NCBI GenBank assembly: GCA_963556495.2
Contig: OY747702.1
Coordinates: 24,743,903 to 24,807,902 of the forward strand
Origin: Valencia hispanica
Lineage: Eukaryota; Chordata; Actinopteri; Cyprinodontiformes; Valenciidae
Direction: 5' to 3'
Length of the DNA stretch: 64,000 nt
The notes beneath the pieces are model-generated. The model had not been told where the DNA came from, did no database searches, and was given only the letters and a program-made list of their open reading frames with translations. Position 1 is the first letter of the stretch. The number at the start of each line of letters is the position of its first letter. The position numbers and the translations under genes are program-made. Shown here in pieces: positions 28,670 to 42,400 of the stretch.

Positions 28670-29387
28670 CAGGTATAGCTCAGTAAATTAGAATACTATC
28701 CAAAAGTTAATTTCAGTAATTCAAATAAAGAAACTAATTTTGTACAGAATAGAGATGATTCTCTAGGTCTAAGACCAGTAAAACGGGATTTTTAAGAATT
28801 TGCCTTTCTGCCACGCCACACTGATGCAGTAGGTAATCAGTCTGTAGTTGCACTGAGGACATAAGGAGGCCCAGGAAGCTTTGATAGAGGCCTTCAGCCT
28901 CATTGTTGGGTCTGGTATCTCTATAAAACTTGTGCTTTTTCTTCTTAGCCCAGGTAAGATGCTTCTGAATTTGCCTCTGGTTCAGGAGTGGCTTAACAAA
29001 AGAAAGGCAACACTTTTAGCCCATGTCCATAAGTATAGTAGCTCTAGAAGCACAGACTCCAGACCATGCCTTGTGAATCTCTCAGAAATCTTGAATGGAC
29101 TTTGCTTTTTTAGTCATCTCAAGGCTATGGTTATACTTGTTGATTGTCCACCTTTTTGACCAGTTTTTTTCCTTCTGCTCAACTTTCAATAATGCTTGGA
29201 CCCAGCACTGTGAACAGAACTTCACCAGGGACTTTCTGTATACTTCCTGTTCTTGTGGAGGGTCAGCTGGACAAATGTTTTAAAGCATCTCACTGTGTTG
29301 TGAATCTACATTACAGTTTTACTTCTTGAACTGAATAACAAATTAACTTTTTAATGATAATCTAACTCATTTATTATAATCAACCTA
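28670..29387 (-). mobile_element. Decayed Tc1-like element between flt4 and ergic1
   Basis: It starts after TA with CAGGTATAGCTCAGTAAATT and ends in the partly inverted sequence near 29350-29387. Internal blocks in order include TTGATAGAGGCCTTCAGCCT, TAGCCCAGGTAAGATGCTTC and GGTTCAGGAGTGGCTTAACA, read as the complement of a Tc1 transposase gene. There are large internal deletions and no open frame. Confidence 0.7.
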
Positions 29388-29599
29388 ATTTATGCACAAT
29401 GTTCAGACTTTTCAGGTATGTTTCATTGTCAAAATAAATGGAAAATAAACAGAACCCCGAGTTCAACTCTGGTCCCTTTACTTGGGGAAACAGACACCAT
29501 TACAGAGTCATTTGAGATGAAAATGGGAAGAAAATGGCTCTGAACGTTGTAGAGCAGGCTCTGACTGCTGATGTTATCATGGTGCTAAATCAGAAAAAA

Positions 29600-30443
29600 T
29601 AGTGCAACCGATGAAAATACAAAAATCAGCCATTTTATACAGTTACTGTGAATGCATGATTTCCAGTCATTTAAATCATCCAGAAAGTCCAAACTGTTGT
29701 TTAATGTCACTGCTGATGAAATAATTGGTATAAAATGAAAAAAAGTAGTGTTAAAAAGAAACCTGCAGAGCAAGTCTAAACAGAGACAGAAACAATAACA
29801 CTGAAACAATTAACAACTGATGGCAATCATTCCCAGGGAGAAACAAAGCCATAAGGCACAGACTAAATATCTTTGCCACACAAAATCTTTCGATTCTTGT
29901 AAAGGAAGCCAAATAACATTTCCTTTGAACATCCAATGATTTTTGTACTGATGAGCTAGACACCAGTTTAAATGGTAAATAAAAAACATCTAGTGATTTA
30001 ATTTTTGGAGAGCTGGGTGTTGGAACCAAATTTTAAAACCATGAATGTCAGAGCAAATATGAGCCATTTTAACCATAACACCCCCCCCCCCCCCCCAAAA
30101 AAAAGAAGTATACAATGGTTGGTTTCTGACACACCTTTCCTCAACTTTACTCCAAATTGTAACAAGAGATTCCCTCTCCTGATACCGATGACGGCATAAG
30201 AAGACAGGTGATAGTAAGGATCCACATGTCAGCAGCAGAGTAGATGGAGCTGGAGGGGATCTTCAGTAACAGAGACACAGTAGGGTAGCCTGGAAGTTAT
30301 ATCGCATGCTTAGAGACTCCTTCTCATCGGTCTCTGGGTTGTTTTTAGGGTTGTTTTCAACCAGAAGTGGATTTAGCTAACAGGCTAGCAACTTTGCACT
30401 TATAAATAAAATACGAACGGGGATGGGAGGTGAGAGGCAGTCC
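29600..30443 (-). other. ergic1: ergic1 probable 3' UTR
   Basis: This region follows the TGA stop (30444-30446, read on the minus strand). No AATAAA is obvious close by. ATTAAA variants on the minus strand lie near 29999 and 29701 and are candidate polyadenylation signals. A C-run followed by an A-run (30082-30106) lies inside. The far boundary is a guess. Confidence 0.4.
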
Positions 30444-33400
30444 TCATGACATCTTTCCGATCTGGATCTTCTTCCAGGCTTCAGAAGCAGTGAATATACA
30501 CGAGTCGATGATCCCAGCGACAGTGAAAGTCCCTCCGACGATGGCACAAATCTGTAGAAAACACCACTCTGTCAAGATCAATCGCTGAGTTTCAAAGCTT
30601 TTTTTTTTCCTCAGCATAATTTGACCCAGAATCAGCTGGTCCTAATCACATTCCGGCAGGGTGCATTACACTCACACCAAAGAATGAGCTGGAAACTGGC
30701 CAAAAGCCCCTGCAGTCAGTCTTTAGCCATGATTAATGATAACACTGAGAGCACACTCATGTCTTAAACCTCCTGCATGAGAAACTAAAACAACACAAAA
30801 GGCAAATAAAGTTGCAGGAAACGTTTCCGATAAGCTAAAGGTGGGGAGGAGAGACAAAAGCCGAGAAAGACTAAATGCATTCAGCTCAATGACATTTTTC
30901 ACATTTTTGCAAAGAAAAACGAAGGTTTGTATGTTCTAACCATTCCTTTAGTTAGGAAATAGATGATAAATTATATTCTGGTTGTGCTGACGGTTAGGTG
31001 ATTTCAAGCGAACCAATGGAGCAACAAACATATCTGCACAATTCCCTCTCCTCAAAAGTATTCTGGTAAGGCTAAAGTAGCCTTAAGAATCTCGACTCTA
31101 GAGGAAATAAAATAGGACACCAAAAGACATAGGTTAAAGGCTAAAGGTTAATATACAGTCTATGGTTAGAGGCCAGAAAACCCCCAAACAAATAGCTAAA
31201 ATACAGAACACTGTAACAAAGCACTGAGTGTAGGTACAGCCCTGGTGAGAAAAAAAAAGTACATCTCCATTTGAATTCTACTTTAAAACCCTGGAACAAG
31301 TGGAGGTTTTTTTTTTCGTTTTCAGCATCACTATCCAGTTGTTGGATTGAGTGATTTTCTAATTTTCCATAGACATCTCCTCAGACGTCCCTTTTAGTTT
31401 TTACCTGATGGTCCAATAAAGGCATGCCTCATGATCCTGTAGGTGCGTGGGATTTTCTTTTAAAATAATTAATGACAATATCAGTTCATGTCTTCCCAAA
31501 ATTAACAGATGTGATGGAAACACTGTGGTGTCAATGATAAGGAAAACAGTTCATTATTACAAAAAATGAACTGATAAATATAACAACTAAAAGAAGTTTT
31601 AATATTCATCAAAAAAGTGTTCTTTGGAAGTTCCACTGCCTTGCTGGGTTATTGGTACCAATGTATACCAACGTGTTTATAGCTAATATAGTTTTAAAAC
31701 TACTAAATTTATCCATCATACTATTCCTACAGATTAAAGTCCTTTAATGAGATGCACGTTAAATACACTTCTTAAGTATGCCAGATTTTAACATGCTGTG
31801 ACTTAAACTAAGGTCTTTGTATCATTTAGTTATTTTTTTTACTCTTTTGAAATAAATTACTTTATTCTGACATAGAACCGTTTTGGTCGGGTATATTCTG
31901 GAGATAAAATGATTGTGAGGAGCTCTGGCTGTCTTTTGGCAGTTGTACCAACACAATTATTACCAACTGACTTCAGAGCAAGAAAGCATTGGTCAATGTT
32001 TCAAATCTGAAACACAAATAAATGCACTTATTCCAAGTATTCAACCTTTTAACAAAGTGGTAGAAAAATACAGAAAAGGGAAACCTGTGCATAAGTATTT
32101 TCTGTAAAGCTCGGCAGATGCAGGTAAATTCACTGACCGTTGTGATGAAGCGATAAAAAGGCTGCCTCCTCTCCGTGTACTTGACTGTGATTGGACTGAG
32201 GTCATATCTGAACCAGATCGCAGGGATTATTCTGCCTGTGTGGCTGTAAGCAACATACTCCTGTGTGGAAACAAAAAGGAGATGATTGCAAAGAACTGCA
32301 GCAACGTCTGGCAAAATGAAGGAATTAAGAGAGAAAAAGTTCATCCAATTAGGTCAGAAATCGTTTTAGAAGAATTCGCTTGATTTTCTTTCTCTGTCGT
32401 AATAACAATGGTGCATCACTCTAGAACTCATTTTGGATACATTTTTGTTTTAATGACTCAGAAATTAGTCATTGAAACAAAAGCTGGACTAACTTAACTC
32501 AGAGGAGGTAAACTAGACGAGGGTGCAATGTGTTACTGATGACACAGTGTTAAAGAACTTAGATAAAAGTTCATTTGTTAATTCGCCCACTCAATAAATT
32601 TGATCATATCAGCACATTTGGCATGACAAATGTTTGTCTATGTTGACATTTCTGCTCGTGTTTGCAGTTTATTTATGCTTCAAAATGAGGTAAGGGAACA
32701 TTTTCCTCAACCCCTCATTTCCCTGTTTTACAGTTGACCGGCACTGTTGTTACTCTATACTCTGAACCCAGTTTTCAGTCAACACAGTTCTAGGAAGAGT
32801 GTTTATGGGTTTGTTGACATCTTGGAGAGTTTCCATTAACTACAGGTTAACCACCTCTTCCAGATGAGGCTGGATGATAACGCAGCAATACACACTCAGC
32901 TGAGGTAAGATGAGGACCTTATTGTCCTATGATGTCAAGTTATAACTCCACACCTCAATGCATTTTATTGAAATGTTGTTGGGAACACACCAGCTACACT
33001 ATGAAACAAGGTAGTGAAAGCATCATACAGTGGGGATGCTTTTCCTTAGCAAACTTTAATGTGATTTAATATGGTTTTATGTGAAAGATTGACAAAAAGC
33101 AGTACATTAGTGTAAAGTGGACGGATATAGCTTCAGTTTTTCTGAAGATGATCTATATTCAACTCTCATTACTCTGATAAACCAGAAAAAACCCAGTGCA
33201 TTTGAAGTTACCGAATACATAAATATAGTCGACCTGTAACAAATTTAATCGCAGTCTAAGTGTAGCTGTTCTGTGAAGGCCTAAAACAAATTATGCAAAT
33301 TGTATTTATTGAAAAAGGAATAGATACAGAACCTTGTTTGCTACTGTATACTGGTAGGAAAACCTCTGTCTGCCTGATAGGTCTTCATACACAGTTGGCA

Positions 33401-36400
33401 CAATCTTCAGTATGTAGTCGTGTGAGGCCAGCGCTGCAACAGAAAACAATATTTCAGTAAAAAAATACAAATAAAATTAATTAGTATTTAAATGCTGATG
33501 TATTTGGAAGGAACATGAGAAGTATTTATGTTTAACATTCTGTGTCATCTCAGTGATTCAAGTTTTCCTCTTACATTAATGTCACATAGTGGCTATAATG
33601 AGCACAGGGGCTGTTTGAATACATACGATTAGACGACAAGCGGTTTGCCCCTCCTAAAGCGTTGAAGGCTCCTTGGACTTTTTGCACCTGAATCGCAATA
33701 AAGAGAAGAGATCCTGTTTTTACTCTTAGTTCTGTCAATCATCTTTAACTTGTTGAGCTTCTTCATGTTTGTGTCCTAACTTGTAGCTTTTCTCCAAAGG
33801 CCAGCTTGTGGATGGTGTGAGTCATGTCAGGGTTTTGGGGCTGCGCTGTTGCACCGTGTGTTGACACATGGAAGTTCCCCGGTACCTGCAGACACACACA
33901 CATACACAGCAGCTAAAATGCTGTCTGTTGCACCACTTGTTCAACTGATGAGCATGTCTAAATGCATGCAGACATGGTAGGAAACTGAATGTTCTTTCCC
34001 TCTTCACTTTTTTGTCGTACATTTCCAACTATTTTAAGCTTAAAGAGCGTTAAACATGCAACTGCTGGGTTAATAATTTTAAAGGTAGTGGAAAGACTGA
34101 CGCAGGGGAAGTGGTGAGGTGGAGCAAACCGGGCTGCACAGGTCGTGGACTACACTCTACACATGGATGTTGCTAAATCCCAGGGATCATTTCTCAATTT
34201 AGACCGAGAGAGGAAGGAGGAATGGGGGGAGGGAACTCAGCGTTTCACTTAAATCCAACAAAGATATACAAACAAATAGACCAATACTTTTTTTTCCCCC
34301 CTTATCTTTTCCTTCTCCTTTCCATCAGGGATCATGTTTCCGTAACTAGATATCATCCTTGGCCCTAGTGAGGTTTTCTTCGGGCGGGGGGTGGTGGGTG
34401 GGGGGCTTTTGGTGTGATTTGTATCCCCCCAAAGAATTTCAATAAACTAGTCTGAATTATGTGGGCCTGACTGCATAAAACATGCATTTCCATTATGCCA
34501 CTCACATTGTTATTCTCCAGAATTTAATTTCCATGAACGTTTTATAATATTTTCTGTGGAGTACAAGACAGTGCTATTTAAGTGAACTGTGACTTTAAAA
34601 CGTACATTTGTGCACCCATTGCCTTCCGCTTATCTGAGAGTGGGTCTCTAGACATCCCTGACTTTAGCAACTCCCTCCAGCTCATTTTGGGGGGGAACTA
34701 AAGAGTTCTCAGGCCCATTTAGTTAGCTGCTAATGTCTGGGATAATCGACCACTAAATAAGAGGTTCTCCTTTTTGGCTTTGATATTTTCTTTTCTTTTC
34801 CTTAACACAACAATCCAGAGCAGCGTCTACATTTCCGAAGACGAAACTAAAATCCATCTTTCCACCTTAGGCTCCATCCTACCATCATTCATGAAAAAAA
34901 AAAAAACACTATACTTTAACTCCTCTGCTTGAGGCAGAGAACAACCCATGACCCAGGGGGTGCACTACACCACTAATTGTTGAGAGAAACAGCCTTCGAC
35001 TCCCAGAAGCAGATTTTTATTCTGGCTGCTTCATATTTGGCTATGAACCACTCCAGTGCATGCATGATCTGCAAGAATCAAAGATCAGACCTCTAGGCTC
35101 CTACATACAACCTCCTCTTCATGACTGCCCCTTAAGATCCTATCCATGAACAGCGTGAACAAGATTTGGGACAAGAGGCAGTCCTGGTGGAGTCAGATGT
35201 GCCAGGAAATAAACAGGTCTGTTTTCTACGGTAGATTTCTACTCTGCTGTTCTGACCTGGCCCTGGTTCCTACAGTGGAAACAACACTGGTGAAAGACTT
35301 ATTACAGACTCTAGCCTGGTTCCTGGAAAAGGTTGCTGCAACGGAAATGCAGCATAAGAGTAAATGTGTATTCAGATCACGCATCAGGCTGCACCTCACA
35401 GTGTGACGAGGGCTTACCTTGTTAACGGTGAACTCGCCCTCGAAGCGGCAGCCCTCTCCCTGGTTCAGAGGGATCTTCATGGAGTTGTCTATGTGACCGA
35501 CCTCATGGCGCCCCATTTCATCCTGGATGTCCAACCCCACCACTAAAAAATAAATAAATAACAGACATCAGGAGGCAATTTAAATTTAGTTAAGAATATA
35601 GTTACTTCACCTTACACTCATGAACTTGTTAATTGCACATTTCATTTTTCTTGTTTTGGAGATTAAAAACATGAGCCAAAAATGAATTAACTTATTTGCT
35701 TTGTGATGACAAGCATTCATACTTGTTTTGGTTATGGTGAAAACTAAAAAAACAAATTCTACCTTTACCCAATGTGCTCACACAGTCAGTTGTCAAAACA
35801 AACATTGTTATGTTGTCAACAACTTCATACTTTGGACCAAAACTAGAAACAGAACATGTCATTTTGGGGGTTCCATCCTGGAGCTGAGGCTGGTTAAACT
35901 GATCCTAGAAGAGGCTTTATCTGCAGCTTGTCATCATGAACAGGGACTAGAGGGAAAAATACAGGTATCACTGCAGACAGTGACCCACAAAGTCAATACA
36001 CAAAGTCCAAACATCATCCCCGTTATCGCTCACTCTCTCTGTGATTTTCCATCTAGACCTCAGCCCCCCCACCCCACCCCACCCCACATGCTGGTTGCTG
36101 TGTGTTGGCACACTGGCAGTGGCCTAATTTTCAAGCCTTCCTGTCGGCCAGCCGTGAAGCCAGGGAGATGTGCCGAATCTGGGCTCCACATGTCTGACCT
36201 CTGACATTTTAAGACAAGTTAATCCCCCACCCTTTAACGTCCCTCTGTTTATCCAGATCTCAAAATAATACAGCAGACAAATATAAGTGCAGAGCATGTG
36301 AGGGAGATGTTGAGGTTCTCCTTTTAAGACATTCAGAAGTGGAAGGAGGCTGATTTAAAGCTGATCAGTCTTTAAATAGGGGCCGCTGTTCGTTTTTCCA

Positions 36401-39400
36401 TGAAGTCACAAATGAAGACGAAGCAGCCCGGAAAGGTCAGTGTCAACCGAATTTGTTTAGCTAAGAAAGATGTTTTCTTTAAATAAGAAAAAAAGTATTC
36501 CATGACGAAACGGGTTCTCCGTCTGAGTAAATTAGCAACGGATGACAACCTGTTTGGAGGCCTGGAAAGTGAACTGAGAAAGCATTAACTCACAGCGAGC
36601 CAGGCTCAGCAAAGCTCTGCTGCTCGCTTTGTAGCAAGTTGAAAGGACAACTCAACGTGGCTGGTGTTTAAGGCGCACTCAGGTTTTAGCAAAACAGCAG
36701 CTTTCAATCCTAAAATACACAAACCCCACACACGAGCAATCATGGAGAAGCTTAATTAGAAACAGCCGCCTTTGTTTGGGCATGTGGGGAGTATGACCAT
36801 CTAAAGTTATGGCTGACAGCTGTGGCTCTGTAATCCAGAGCCTCTGTAACAGAAAACAGCATCAGGTGTTTATTAGCGCTGCCATTTTTGGAAAAATCTT
36901 GAACTGATTAGGAGTTTTCTTCACTGCCCAAGCTTCGCTGATATGCGAGTGTTTGGTGATGGGCATAGTTTCTGAGGAGAGTCATGATGAGCCAATAAGA
37001 AGTGACTCCTCTTTATCCTGGCACGCTTAAGCCTGCTGCCTGCCCACTTCTCTGACATCATAGAGCAGCAGGCGAGCCAGCTGAGGCAACTTTGAGGCAA
37101 ACACAGATCAAAGTGGAGCAGCAGCAAGAGATTTTAAACTGAAACCAGGCTCAGATCAAATGAGAACACCACAACACATTTATTAGGTGACTAAAAATAC
37201 AAATAATGGAGGCTAAATGTTTCCATGCAATCGCCATGTACATGAATGCCTTCATTTCTGATATGATGACACAATTATTATTTTTTCTAAGCAAGAATTT
37301 GGTTCACAAGTTTGATTTTATTGTGAATGTTCTAATCTACACAGGTCAGAATTATACATACATCTCCAAAATATCTGCTTAAATGTCCCACGGGAAGTCA
37401 CAGAGGAAAAAACACGCTTTTTTAAGGCCAGTAACAAGCTTCTGGCACAGGCCTGGCTGCATATTCAACACTTGCTTTGATAGAAACGATATGGTTTACA
37501 ATTATTGTTTGCTTTCCTGGAATAAATCTGACTTGTAACCATAGTTTCAGGTCAGGTCAATTCCAAAAGATAAGCATTAGGCTACCCTATGCGTTCCAAA
37601 ACTAATTTTAATGTGTGTTTGGGATCATTGTGTGTGGCGACACACACCAGCATCCAAGCTTTGATCTTCCTGCTTATTCAAAGGGAAGTTAAAGAATTTG
37701 GAGGTGGTCCTCCATTATTCCATCTGCTTAGTGCAACAGACCTCTAGCAGTGAAACAGACCTACAGCATGAGACTACCACCATCATGTTTGGTTCCTGGG
37801 TTTTAGGTTCACCCAAATTGCTCCATCTTTGTCTCTTCAAACCATCAGCTATGAGAGTAGCTGCAAGATTCAGAGGAGTTAAAGGATTCTGATTCTAGAG
37901 CAGTGGTTGATTGATGATAACCAAGCTTCAGAAAAACTCCCACTGCTGTTCAAACCAGTTTCAGTTTATAAGAGATTTGAGGCTCAGTAATTCCCGAGAC
38001 ATTCTTGAACATCTTTTTTATCTGAGAGGGAAAGCATGGGTCAGAATTTTGACAACTGTGTCGGAGAAGGACAATGATCTCACACTTGTATCAAAGCTGA
38101 TTTTGGAATGGAAGCTCCAGGAATTGCCCCGCACACAGCCCAAACCTGTATAACACAGGAAACCAACACATTTAAAAACGTTGATAAAAAAAGAACGGTC
38201 AAATGTCCAGTCAGAATTAGGCCAAAGCTTGTTGATGGGAGGTCACCAAAGGACATCTATCCAAAAATTAGTAGAGATGTATGCATATATCTGTACCTGT
38301 GTGTATAGTCTTTACCATTAGAGACAGTTACTGGTGAATGATTCCATCCTGGAGAAAACATCAGCTCAAGTACATCCTGAAAAGCCCAGAAATTGATAAC
38401 GCTATGCCTCTGGTGATTATATGTAACATTTAAGCCAACACTCTATGCTGTACTAAATGTATGCAAAATCCAAATACAGCACTGTTGAATTAGGTGGGGG
38501 GGAAAAAAAGACCTAAAGAGAATGTCTAACAATATGAGAGAAAAATCATACCAGCAGAGAGGACAATGGAGAGAAATAGAGATGTGTATTTGTTAATACT
38601 CACAATCACAGTGTAAGTTTGGCAAACTGATGTTTAAACTCACATCTATCTTCCCACCACTGTCTTTATCAGGGTCATCCACATACAATTCGTTAACACT
38701 ACAGGGGACAGGAAAAAAAAAAAAAAGAGACAAAAAGTTAGATACACAAGAGTGAAAACTGGTGAATATCCATTTTAAAATCAACTGATTTTCACAGCTA
38801 TTTCATTACGAAAGAACTCGTCTCCTGCCAGAGCGCCACAAAATGAATCTGCGTCTGTAATTTCCTTTTTGTCACACCTTCTCCATGTCATCCCATCATT
38901 ACACACTGCTGACGCATGGACAAAGCCAATTTCCTGTGAGGAATATGGTCTCCGTGCCCTGGTCGTAGCGCCGGTTGGGCAAAGGACAGCATAACGGCAG
39001 GCATTGGCATTCATTATTAATTCCTTGCGCGCGTCTCAGACGTAGGATGTTAGGATCTTACGTACATTTCAGTGGCTATGAATCCCGTCAGCTCGGACAG
39101 GAAGAGGAAGAGTATGAAGACGCAGCAGAGGATGGATACTGTGGGGGGGAAAGAGAGACAGGGAAACACTTCTTAACACATGGCTTTTTTTTCGCATTAA
39201 ATTCAAGATACACCAGGTTGTGAAGGAATGATGCAAACCCAAATGAGCCAGACTAACCCAGTTGTTTTTAGAAATGGCTGACCTCAGCTATTGACATAAA
39301 TGAAATCACAGCAGTCATAAATTTCTTTTCCGCCTTAAACAGCGGTTTTACTGCCAGTTTTAGAGCTGCCATTACGCAGGTTTTTAAAGACCATCCTACA

Positions 39401-42400
39401 CTCATTACCCATTGAATACCAGCACACCAGGCAGCCATTACAGCATCCTTTTTTCTGAGAGAGGTGAGCTCACGCTATTCTTTTTCGAGAGCTACAAAAC
39501 AGCTCATTTTCCATAAACAAACTCATCCCAAATGTGGCTCCTCCAAAGACCTAAATAAGGCATCTCAACCTTAAATCAAAAGCTTACACACTGAGTCAAT
39601 AAAAAAGTTTAAAGGGGAAAAACAGAAACTTCATGTGTCAAACTAATGAGCCTAAAAAAACCAACAACAAAAAACAGTTGTCATGTGTTTGCTGAGATGA
39701 ATATGGAAGTAATGGTTCTGCGTCGGCGCAGCTGTGGTCCGTCCTGTCTGGCGAGATTCTCAGTCAGCAGGTGAGGCGCGTTTACGTGGCAACTGTTACC
39801 TAGGATCCCACAAGCACATGACCTTGTGGTTGAGGAGGCCGTTTAGGAGACTTTGCATAAGGTAATGTTTAACCAGCAAACAGCAGGGAGTGTCACCATG
39901 ACACATAGGTTACCAATTCAGGTTCATCAAAACACTTGAAGCAATTCTTGCCCTGGCTTCAAAAGAAAGCACTGTGTTTCCAGGATTATTAAAGGCTTAG
40001 AGTAATGAGTTACAACTAGTTTTAAACCGGACAGCAGTGGAAACACTTACAAGTCAAAAGGTTTACTAAAACCTACCATGACTGGCTTTTGTTTAAAGGT
40101 CAGATATTTTTTCCGAGCTGACATCAAGTCAGATAAATACCATATAAATACCATACTGGGCTTAAACCGGTCAGTGCACATGAACACATGATTGAGCACT
40201 TCCGAAGACCTAAAACAAATATCAAGCTGTATTTTGAGTTTTCTGGAAAATTGTAAGCCATGTAAAGCAATAGTCATTACATGACTTTCTCTGGAGTCAC
40301 ATTATGAGGTCCTAAAAGCGAAACAACATTCTGATGGAATACTTCAACAGCTCTGAATAAAAACTCATCAAAAACTTTAGCATCCCTTAATGCTGGTAAA
40401 CAACATATGCCCAGTCCCATTTATTCTCATACCACTGAGTTAGACTAGCTTCCTTTTCCCTTACAGAACAGACAGGCTGAAGCAGAACAAACAGTGCGCG
40501 GAAAACCAAAAAGCAGTAGTTTGACAATTCATCTACCAAGGCGGATCTGTTGTTGTAATGTAGCTATACCTTAAAACATAATCCTACCAGAATGTGGGCC
40601 TCAGTATTAGAAAAACAGAGGCTTCAAATATTTGGCTTTTTATTAAAAGTCAAAGTATGTGCTGCCCCGTCGTGAACGAAACAATAACGGCTCTCACATA
40701 TTTGACTGAGTCCAGAGCCCACACCCATAGACGGTGGATGGAGACAGGAAGGGAGTCCACTAGACTTCCATGCACTTCCTCTCTGGTGGAAATCGGTGTA
40801 CAACTAGTAAATTTCCTCTCCCTTCACATCAGTCATTCCTCAGCGTGCAACAACAGCTCAGTTTGTCCACTGTCATCATCATGGGGGGGGGGGGGTGATA
40901 CATTGTTGAAACTTCTGCTGTCATCAGCTGACCAGCACAACAAGAAAACGAGTGAGGCGCCAAAAAATGTGTACTAGGGTTTATTGTAATCTAGAGCGGT
41001 GACTGGATCCATGCAATCCGTGTTGATAGGATGAGTTATTGATGACAAGTAGGGAAAAAAAAACATGACCCGACAAGAAAAAACAGGTAATCTTCCGCTG
41101 ATTACTTCTCATGTGCTCAAGGCAATGAAAGTCCATGATCATTAACATTCTTAACATACTGAGTTGTCCTAAAACATCTATAATTCCACCATTACGCAGT
41201 TCAGAGGGTGGATAAACCCCGGTACCATCTGGCTGGCCCTCCCACTAAACCTGTTGCTCAAAAGCGCTGTTTTCCAGGTGAACCAAGGTTACCTCTTGTC
41301 ATTTAATAAAAAGGAACCAAAGTCCAAAGGTGTCCTGACTACTTCCTGTAAGGTCCCCCTAGTATTACAGAGCTTCTGCTGTCAAAGAAAGTCCCTATCT
41401 GGAGGCAGAAAGAGAAACTAATGATTTTAAACCAAAACATAAAAAAACTGAGGTCATTTTCAGAGTTGGAACACTGAAAATATTTTAAATTGATTTATTT
41501 TTCATATATGTTGTTAAAGCCCAAGGCTTTCCTCAGGGCTTTCGTAAGTATGAGTTTGTGTGTTTCACAGTTCCAGGTAAAATGGTGGTAATTAGAACTG
41601 GAGGCAGCAGGCAGATACGTCCACAGAAGACTATGAGATCCACCACTTCCTGAAAGTATCTCTCCTCCCTTCTGTCAGCCATGTTTTTAGGTTATTCCCA
41701 TGCATGATTTACTTTCATTTGGTATGGTTAGCCACGCCATGACAATGTTGCTTTTTAATTAGCCAGATATTCCGGTGATCTTGTGAAAATGGTCTGATTG
41801 TGTTGTAAAGGTTTTCTTTAGACGTTGTCTTTCTTTTACACACGTTTAACTCAAGTCCTTGTACTTCACCGAGGCAATAGGAGACTGGACATCGAGAAGA
41901 CCAATACATATGAAAAATACCCTCCATAGTACAACAGTATCTGAAAATCTTCCCTATAGGGAAAAGATAACATTAAATTCAGCAACCTTAGGGATGCATT
42001 ATCCTTCAGCTGAACTACTGTATGCCATGTTTTAGCAAACACTCTTTAGGAATATTCTTCTTGCTGTTAAAACACAATTTCATTTATTTTGTGTGTCAAA
42101 CTATTGTCTCTGTATTTTTTTATTCATATATAACTAAAGAAATGGGAACCAGTTGGGTTTTTAAAGTACAATGCTAGGAACATTGCTGGAAAAATTAAAC
42201 AATGAAAATGTTTTATGTATGTGAAAATGAACCAAACAAGTGTTGAATTCCTAGTTTTCTTCAGTAGCAGAAACTTTCCCTCCCAACACATTATGTCTTA
42301 TCTAAGCTAGACCGGATTCACCTGAGGGGAGTTTTGCTGATACGGCAGCAACCAACCATATCTGACTAAACACTTTTCTGATATGGAGGCTAGCTGGACA

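Noticed and set aside
35146..35406. Plus-strand ORF of 86 codons
   Set aside because: It covers a degraded repeat in an ergic1 intron and has no recognisable product.
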